Shown: in pieces, positions 57,050-64,000 of the stretch | Position numbering within the stretch: the first letter of the stretch is position 1 | Layout of the letters: every line of letters starts with the position of its first letter | The notes under the pieces: model-generated | Databases searched by the model: none | The model's input: the letters and a program-made list of their open reading frames with translations, nothing else | Told to the model about the DNA's origin: nothing | Position numbers and translations under genes: made by a program | Assembly: GCA_027919835.1 (NCBI GenBank) | Contig: JANVFP010000003.1 | Span: forward strand, 1,984,001-2,048,000 | Reading direction: 5' to 3' | Length of the DNA: 64,000 nucleotides | Source of the DNA: Lentinula raphanica | Taxonomy: Eukaryota; Basidiomycota; Agaricomycetes; Agaricales; Omphalotaceae

Positions 57050-57450
57050 CAGAGTGCTTCTGAGGCCTCTAGGCCCCTCAATCCTGCACAAACTCGCCTC
57101 AAACCCTTATCTGATCAGATCAGGCCAGATCAGGCCAGATCAAAGTTGCTCCCTTCCTCTCAAAAGTTCTCTAACATGCCTTCTCACTCTCAGGACACCT
57201 CTAGCTCGCTTCCTGAGCGCTCCATGGGCGCTTCTAGCTCCTCTAAACAGGGTAGAGCTCATGTCCACTTCAGGTCTGTGTCTCCTCATCCCTCTGATGT
57301 TCCATCTTCCTCTGCTGCTCCCCACTTGTCACCTCCTCCCTCCCTTGCTGCCAGGCTTTCTGATGACCCTGAGCAAGCTCTGGAGTTTCAGGCAGTCAGT
57401 AAACAAGCCAGGACTCTGCAGGAGGTTGTTGAACAGTTCAGAAATGAGGA

Positions 57451-57674
57451 CATCAGGAAATTCACACCTGTCTCTGGAGACTCCAGGGACACCCCCCAAA
57501 TCCTGAGCAGCCTGAGAGTACTAAAAGTGCTTTAGAGTCTCTGGGCAACTTTGAATATCTCTGAGGATCTCTGAGAGTACCACAATTTCTCTGAAAGAGC
57601 TGAAAGTAATAAAAGCTCTCTAGGATTTGGGGGGTGTCTCTGGTGTCTCTAGAGATAGGGTGAATTTGCTGATG
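57451..57674. mobile_element. CATCAG MITE M6 (224 bp)
   Basis: CATCAGGAAATTCACACC..GTGAATTTGCTGATG, target duplication GA (57449-57450 and 57675-57676). Copy 1 gag gives the empty site (GAGGAGATCAATG). Confidence 0.9.
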
Positions 57675-58749
57675 GAGCTCAATGCTATGGAAGCCTTTAG
57701 GGCTATTAGAGATATATCATTCAATGATCCTGTTGTATCCCAAGACTATGTGTCTCAGATCATGGATATTCAGAGAGAGACCAATCAGTTTAAGAGAGAC
57801 AAACTCAAAGGGAAGGAGGCTGCTGTTTCAGCTGATCAGAATGCTGTCTCTCATGAGGATGCTGTCAATGAGGCTGCTTGGGCTAGCATGCAAGCTCAGA
57901 TTCAGGACCTGGATGATGAGCAAGTCCAGCTTGACTCTGGTGCTTCTCCTCAAGATTCAGAGCCTATTCTACAGGCTGGGAGAGATGCCTTGGCTAGGCT
58001 TCTTGCCTCTCCTGTCAAACCTGCTCCTACTGCTTCAATGCTTCCTGCTTCACTCCTTGAGGCTGCTCCTCATTTGGCCCATCTATCAGGCCCCTCATCT
58101 CTTCCTGCTCATGTGCAGAAGACTTGGGAGCTTAAGAATTTATTTGCTGCTGAGAGCAATCTGGACCCTGTTGAATCACTATTGGCTGCTCAGCCTTTCT
58201 CTGACCCTCTCCCTATCTCACTGTTGCGCCTCATTGTCAAGGATTGCTTTGTTGACTTTGACAAAGTCTATGCTGCCTTGGTTAGCTTCTCCTCATCTAC
58301 TTATGATGATAGCAGAGACTTTGGTTCAGAGTACAAGCTGGTTCGTAAGGATCAAGTCTTCAAGTCTATGCCTGTCACTTCTGAGTCTCAATGGGTCCGA
58401 GTTTTTGATGCATGGACTTCTCCATTGCTCAAGGTTTATCCACATAGAAAAATTGAGCTGGAGACATATAAATCCCAAATTATGGAGTACTTCAGATCTT
58501 CACCTTATGATCCATCTGTGGCAATCAGAGTTGATAAAGAAGCTAGGCAGAAGGCTGCCAACACTCCCTTTGATCTGGGCAATCCAGAAAGCTTCCACAC
58601 TCTTCTGCTCAAAGAGTTGTTATCTGCTAGGAAGAGGCCTTCTGGTAGTAGTTCATCATCTTCCTCTTCCAGTTCAAAGCGTCGTGACACACCTTGCATC
58701 CTTTGGAATGAGAAGAAGTGTTCAGAGCCCTGTCCTAATAACAGGAAGC

Positions 58750-60292
58750 ATGGCTACTGCAGTGAGTGTGGGGAACAGCACAGAGCCATTGACAATCAAT
58801 CCTGCTATGACCAGCTCCAGAAGCGTCGCAGAGAGAGTAGAAAGCGCTCTTCAAGAGCCTAAATCTCTGGCTGGTACAAAGCATGCTTTGGACTCTACCC
58901 AGTTTTAGACGTGGTTATCTTTGGTCTTCTTCTAGTTCCTCTTGTAATATCATTCCTCCCAGTATCACATCTACTATAACTGCACCTCCTCTGCCTTCAC
59001 CTCCTGAACATCTCTTGAACAATCCTCAAATTCTTGCTACTTTGCACTCTATGTCTAGTTATATCAAAGTTGAAACTCCTTTCAATGTGGATCGCTTGGA
59101 ACTCCTCTTATCCACTCATCCCAATCAACCCTTTGTTGCTTCTGTAATCCGCTCTCTGAGAGAAGGATTCTGGCCTTTCTATGAAGCAGAGTGGGAAGAG
59201 GATTGCAAGCAGAAAGTAGAGAATTATGTCACTGAGGAAGTGGACATTGCTGCACTCAAAGCTCACAGAGATCAGGAGGTAGCTGCTGGGAGGTGGTCAG
59301 AAGCACTACCAGAAGATTTTGTACTATTACCTGGCATGAAAGTTTCCCCTATGTTTGTAGTCTGGCAGAAGGGGAAAGCCAGAGTTGTCATGGACCAAAC
59401 TGCATCAGGTCTCAATGATGGTATTCCCAGAGAGGAGGCCAAAGTCAAATATGATGACATGCACACTTTTGGCCAGGTGCTCAATGATGTTATCAAGGAG
59501 CACCCTAATGAGGAGCTTGTGCTATTCAAGAGTGATGTAGCTAAGGCTTTCCTCAATCTCCCTGCTCATCCTCTCTGGCAACTGTGCCAAGTTGTATCTG
59601 TTGAAGGAAGATTTCATATTGTCAGGAGACTGGTCTTTGGAACTAGAACTTCTCCTCGCTGTTGGTGCTCTGTGTCTGCACTTCTCTGTTGGTTTGGGAC
59701 TGAGAAGCTAGGAATCCCTAATCTACATGTCTACATGGATGATTTCTTTGGCTGGGATTTTCAGAGGAATCTGATTACCTTTCATGGCAAGAAGTATCCC
59801 AAGAGACAAGTACAGCTTCTAGTCTTTTGGGACATGATTGACTGCCCATATGAAGACAGAAAACAAGACTGGGGAGTCTGGCTCTTGATCATTGGCTTCT
59901 TGACAGATATCATGAAAGGCTCCATCTCTTTGACCCAGGAATCCATAGATGGACTTGTGGAAGCCATCCACACATTCCTCTCATCTCCCAATCGCAAAGC
60001 TGCACTCAGAGACTGGCAGCACCTCACAGGTTCTTTGAACTGGTCACTCAATGTTCTTCCATGGGCCAGGCCTGCTCTCACAGAAATGTATCACAAAATG
60101 AGTGGCAAAACACTTCAATTTCGTCACATCCCTATCAATGGTGAAGTGCATAGAGACCTGACTTGGTTCTCTGACATGCTCAAGTCTGCCATTGGGATAC
60201 GATTTGTAGATGCCCAAGCATGGAGTGATAGTGAAGCAGACTTTGTGTGCTGGACTGATGCAAGCAATATAGGACTGTCCTTTGTGTATGCC
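58750..60292 (+). pseudogene. Ngaro RT-RNase H, copy 2, frameshifted and truncated
   Basis: Homologous to 15506-17070. A small deletion near 58900 shifts the frame (..ALDSTQF stop). The correct frame then runs from about 58883 with YMDD and WTDASN intact, and ends at 60292 inside RNase H where the inverted copy joins. Confidence 0.8.
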
Positions 60293-60510
60293 ACCTCTGC
60301 CTTTTGCACTCAGGTGGGACAGGAAGTAAGAGTTAGCCAACACTGGGCCAAAGCCCATAACATTCAGAGCAGATCATGGAGGGCTATAAATTGCTATGAG
60401 ATGTTGTTGAGGGGTGGATGGTGGAGAAAGAAAATGTGAATGAGACGCGAGGCAAATGGTTGTGTTGATAATCAGATTGGATGGTGTTACAATAGTTCAG
60501 GTATACAGTG

Positions 60511-62328
60511 TCAAGATCTTTGGGCTTGTTTGAGTGAAGCTAGTTGTAGTTCTGCCCTTACTGTAGGATTGTCTCTGATATATATTTTCCAAGCTGTAGG
60601 AACTTGGACTGAATCCAGGCTGTCTGAGAAGAAGAGAGCTCTCTTGGGTGGACTATGCTTAGAAGCAATATGATGGAGTCCTGATAGAATAGCTAGAAGC
60701 TCCCTGAAGAAGATGTCAACTATTGGACTGCCAGGAGTTGGATGCACTTGATAACAAAACCCATTGCTGGCATACACAAAGGACAGTCCTATATTGCTAG
60801 CATCAGTCCAGCACACAAAGTCTGCTTCACTATCACTCCATGCTTGGGCATCTACAAATCGTATCCCAATGGCAGACTTGAGCATGTCAGAGAACCAAGT
60901 CAGGTCTCTATGCACTTCACCATTGATAGGGATGTGACGAAATTGAAGTGTCTTGCCACTCATTTTGCGATACATTTCTGTAAGAGCAGGCCTGGCCCAT
61001 GGAAGAACATTGAGTGACCAGTTCAAAGAACCTGTGAGGTGCTGCCAGTCTCTGAGTGCAGCTTTGCGATTGGGAGATGAGAGGAAAGTATGGATGGCTT
61101 CCACAAGTCCATCTATGGATTCCTGGGTCAAAGAGATGGACCCTTTCATGATATCTGTCAAGAAGCCAATGATCAAGAGCCAGACTCCCCAGTCTTGTTT
61201 TCTGTCTTCATAGGGGCAGTCAATCATGTCCCAAAAGACTAGAAGCTGTACTTGTCTCTTGGGATACTTCTTGCCATGAAAGGTGATCAGATTCCTCTTG
61301 AAGTCCCAGCCAAAGAAATCATCCATGTAGACATGTAGATTAGGGATTCCTAGCTTCTCAGTCCCAAACCAACAGAGAAGTGCAGACACAGAGCACCAAC
61401 AGCGAGGAGAGGTTCTAGTTCCAAAGACCAGTCTTCTGACAATATGAAATCTTCCTTCAACAGATACAACTTGGCACAGTTGCCAGAGAGGATGAGCAGG
61501 GAGATTGAGGAAAGCTTTAGCTACATCACTCTTGAATAGCACAAGCTCCTCATTAGGGTGCTCCTTGATAACATCATTGAGCACCTGGCCAAAAGTGTGC
61601 ATGTCATCATATTTGACTTTGGCCTCCTCTCTAGGAATACCATCATTGAGACCTGATGCAGTTTGGTCCATGACAACTCTGGCTTTCCCCTTCTGCCAGA
61701 CTACAAACATATGGGAAACCTTCATGCCAGGTAATAGTACAACGTCATCTGGTAGTGCTTCTGACCACCTCCCAGTAGCTACCTCCTGATCTCTGTGAGC
61801 TTTAAGTGCAGCAATGTCCACTTCCTCAGTGACATAATTCTCTACTTTCTGCTTGCATTCCTCTTCCCACTCTGCTTCATAGAAAGGCCAGAATCCTTCT
61901 CTCAGAGAGCGGATTACAGAAGCAACAAAGGGCTGATTAGGATGAGTGGATAAGAGGAGTTCCAAGCGGTCCACATTGAAAGGAGTTTCAACTTTGATAT
62001 AACTAGACATAGAGTGCAGAGTAGCAAGAATTTGAGGATTGTTCAAGAGATGTTCAGGAGGTGAAGGTAGAGGAGGTGCAGTCATAGTAGATGTGACACT
62101 GGGAGGAATAATGTTACAAGAGGAACTAGCAGAAGACCATAGATAGCCACGCCTAAAGCGTGGATTTGAAGCAGATTGGGTAGAGTCCAGAGTATGCTTT
62201 GTGCCAGCCAGAGATTTAGGCCCTTGAAGAGCGCTTTCTACTCTCTCTGCGAGGCTTCTGGCGCTGGTCATAGCAGGATTGATTGTCAATGGCTCTGTGC
62301 TGTTCCCCACACTCACTGCAGTAGCCAT
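60511..62328 (-). pseudogene. Ngaro RT-RNase H fused to recombinase tail (copy 3)
   Basis: One open frame: RT with FKSDVAKAFLNLP and YMDD, RNase H up to FFSDSLDSVQV. It then joins directly (near 60597) to the last 29 residues of the tyrosine recombinase, WKIYIRDN.. including the nucleophile Tyr. Most of the recombinase and the end of RNase H are deleted. The open fusion is a deletion product, not a natural pol. Confidence 0.8.
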
Positions 62329-63430
62329 GCTTCCTGTTATTAGGACAGGGCTCTGAACACCTCTTCTCATTCTAGAGGATACAAGGTGTGTCACGACGTT
62401 TTGAACTGGGAGAGGAAGAAGATTGGCCACCACCAGAAGGCCTCTTTCTAGCAGATAACAACTCTTTGAGCAGAAGAGTGTGGAAGCTCTCTGGATTGCC
62501 CAAGTCAAATGGAGTGTTGGCAGCCTTCTGCCTAGCCTCTTTATCAACCCTGATAGCAACAGATGGATCATAGGGGGAAGATCTAAAGTACTCCATGATT
62601 TGAGATTTGTATGTCTCCAGCTCCATTTTGCGATGTGGATAAACCTTGAGCAATGGAGCAGTCCATGCATCAAAAACTCGGAGCCATTGAGACTCAGAAG
62701 TGACAGGAACAGACTTGAGTACTTGATCCTTACGAACCAGCTTGTACTCTTACCCAAAGTCTCTGCTATCATCATAGGTAGATGAGGAGAAGCTGACCAG
62801 TGCGGCATAGACTTTATCAAAGTCCACAAAGCGGTCTTTGACAATGAGGCAAAGCAGAGAGACAGGGAGAGGATCAGAGAAAGGCTGGGCAGACAACAGT
62901 GATACAACAGGGTCAAGATTGCTCTCAACAGCAAAGAGATTCTTGAGCTCCCAAGTTTTCTGCACATGAGCAGGAAGAGATGTAGGCCCTGACAGATGGG
63001 CCAAGTGAGGAGCAGCTTCAAGAAGTGCAGCAGGAAGCATTGAAGCAGTAGCAGTAGGTTGTGAAGGAGAGGCCAGAAGCCTAGCCAAGGCATCTCTCCC
63101 AGCCTGTAGAATAGGCTCTGAATCTTGAGCAGAAGCACCAGAGTCAAGCTGGGCTTGCTCATCATCCAGTGCCTGAAGCTGAGCTTGCATACTAGCCCAA
63201 GCAGCCTCATTGACAGCATCCTCATGAGAGACAGCAGTCTGATCTGCTGAAACAGCAGCCTCCTTCCCTTTGAGTTTGTCTCTCTTAAACTGATTGGTCT
63301 CTCTCTGAATATCCATGATCTGAGACACATAATCTTGGGATACAACAGGATCATTGGATGATATATCTCTAATAGCCCTAAAGGCTTCCATAGCATTGAG
63401 CTCCTCATTTCTGAACTGTTCAACAACTTC
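62329..63430 (-). pseudogene. Ngaro Gag, copy 3, truncated
   Basis: From TLQEVVEQFRNEELNAMEAF down through the conserved block. A TAA replaces Ser at about 62749-62751 (after DDSRDFG), and the C-terminal Cys cluster is altered. The N-terminal part is missing because copy 4 starts at 63441. Confidence 0.75.
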
Positions 63431-63440
63431 CTGCAGAGTT

Positions 63441-64000
63441 CGACATGAAGGCAGATTCCAAGGGTAGGGAGCCTTTCTGCAGGCCTCTGCAAACAACAGA
63501 TTATCTCCCAGCAACTATAGTGCACTATTCATCACAACAGGTATGTACATGAAGGTCTTCACCTTCATCATACCTAATGTGTACATGAATACACTGAATT
63601 GCTGGCTACTCTCAAGAGCTCTTGCCACTATACTGTGCACGCATACAGAGCTCTATTGCCCCTACAAGTTGTCCACTATGACCTAGTGATGATACCCACT
63701 CTGTGTGGAGTTATGCACACTTTTTCACCAAAGTGCTCAGAATCTTCTGATAGAGCTTTTGATTTACATTTGGTTCTACACCACGCAGTTCTGGATGGAT
63801 CCCTTAGGTGTCTTAAGTGAAAATGTGCGGCTCCATGTCCTCTTCGGGATGAGAACAAATTTGAAGGCATTTGGTTCACTGGCTCTCCCGCAATCGTCAT
63901 TTCGAGTTGCACACTCAAAACACAAAAAGCGGACTTGAGTGTTATTTCACGCCCAGAGTCTCTAGATCACTCTGGACCATGCCTAGACACATCACATGGG
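63441..64000 (+). mobile_element. Ngaro copy 4, start of A repeat, runs off window
   Basis: Starts CGACATGAAGGCAGATTCC like copy 1 at 11558 and follows the A repeat to the window end. It is closest to the 54235-55452 copy (shared GCGGACTTGAGTGTTATTTC near 63920). Confidence 0.75.

Larger units (their letters stand above)
56654..58862 (+). pseudogene. Ngaro Gag, copy 2, interrupted by two MITEs
   Basis: Start matches copy 1 (MAPHRSESLD). The coding sequence is interrupted at 56827-57049 (M5) and 57451-57674 (M6). Leaving out each insert plus one copy of its 2-bp duplication keeps a single frame from 56654 to 58862. The C-terminal Cys cluster and basic tail are kept. No other break was noticed. 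Confidence 0.8.
56043..60292 (+). mobile_element. Ngaro copy 2, 5'-truncated, cut by copy 3
   Basis: Starts within the A repeat (GATTTCACTGTCCAGC), runs through gag and most of RT-RNase H, and stops at 60292 where an inverted copy begins. It carries three CATCAG MITEs. Its recombinase is absent. Confidence 0.8.
60293..63440 (-). mobile_element. Ngaro copy 3, inverted and internally deleted
   Basis: Begins with the inverse of a B repeat end (CCTCTGCCTTTTGC) and reads on the minus strand through a recombinase remnant, RT-RNase H and part of gag. It is cut at 63440 by the start of copy 4. Inserted into copy 2 within RNase H. Confidence 0.8.

Noticed and set aside
60511..63525. One 1004-residue minus-strand protein
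   Set aside because: The part beyond 62328 is an out-of-frame shadow of gag; only the RT-RNase H part is real, and it is a deletion fusion.
1..64000. tRNA or rRNA genes
   Set aside because: None recognised on either strand by eye; the tRNA-like match at 4774 is only a primer binding site.

Overview
The window looks like a piece of a filamentous fungal chromosome, most likely a basidiomycete (Agaricomycete). Host genes carry 48-59 bp introns with gt..ag ends. The transposon mix (Ty1/copia, Ngaro-type tyrosine-recombinase retroelements, Crypton, PIF/Harbinger, Tc1/mariner with a DD34E transposase, pogo/Fot1) fits that group. I cannot name the species.

Region 1 (1-4018) is ordinary host sequence: the 3' part of a separase gene (2-2226, five exons), a single-pass membrane protein (2414-3241) and, on the minus strand, a MIC19-like MICOS subunit (3325-4018, four exons). 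Only about 200 bp upstream of the MIC19 start the host sequence stops.

Region 2 (4221-64000) is almost entirely nested transposable elements. (a) A long-TIR element with 9-bp target duplications (4221-10162) holds a very young copia element (4349-9572, LTRs identical as read, TSD CTTTG). (b) A 557-bp palindromic MITE (10180-10736). (c) A mariner-like element (10743-20089) holds a full Ngaro-type retroelement (11558-19965) with intact gag, RT-RNase H and tyrosine recombinase ORFs, itself hit by a 1.1-kb insertion. (d) A Crypton-like two-gene unit (20763-30544): its plus-strand SAP-like gene is split by a 5.7-kb palindrome (20929-26599), which carries another insertion (22195-25398), which carries a long solo LTR (22956-24645). 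(e) A small TIR element with telomere-like TTAGGG repeats (32223-32776) and a solo LTR (32940-33633). (f) A broken PIF/Harbinger element (35.7-39.4 kb). (g) Non-coding repeats and gypsy/PIF fragments (39.4-42.6 kb). (h) A palindromic repeat (42647-56028) with insertions stacked several deep: a two-gene mariner, a CATCAG-type element, an 8-bp-TSD inverted-repeat element and a pogo element with an intact transposase. (i) Three Ngaro copies inserted into one another (56043-64000).

The thread running through the region is a family of insertions that begin CATCAG, end CTGATG and make 2-bp target duplications of varying sequence (CA, TG, TC, AC, TT, GA, TA). At least ten members are present (220 bp to 6.5 kb with passengers). 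Several can be checked against an uninterrupted sister sequence in the same window. I see no transposase that clearly belongs to them, so this is my best candidate for something undescribed. Other points of interest are an LTR with eight ACGCGT boxes upstream of a TATA box, near-total CpG depletion in the otherwise intact Ngaro genes, and three unrelated transposon types that each pair their enzyme gene with a convergent accessory gene.
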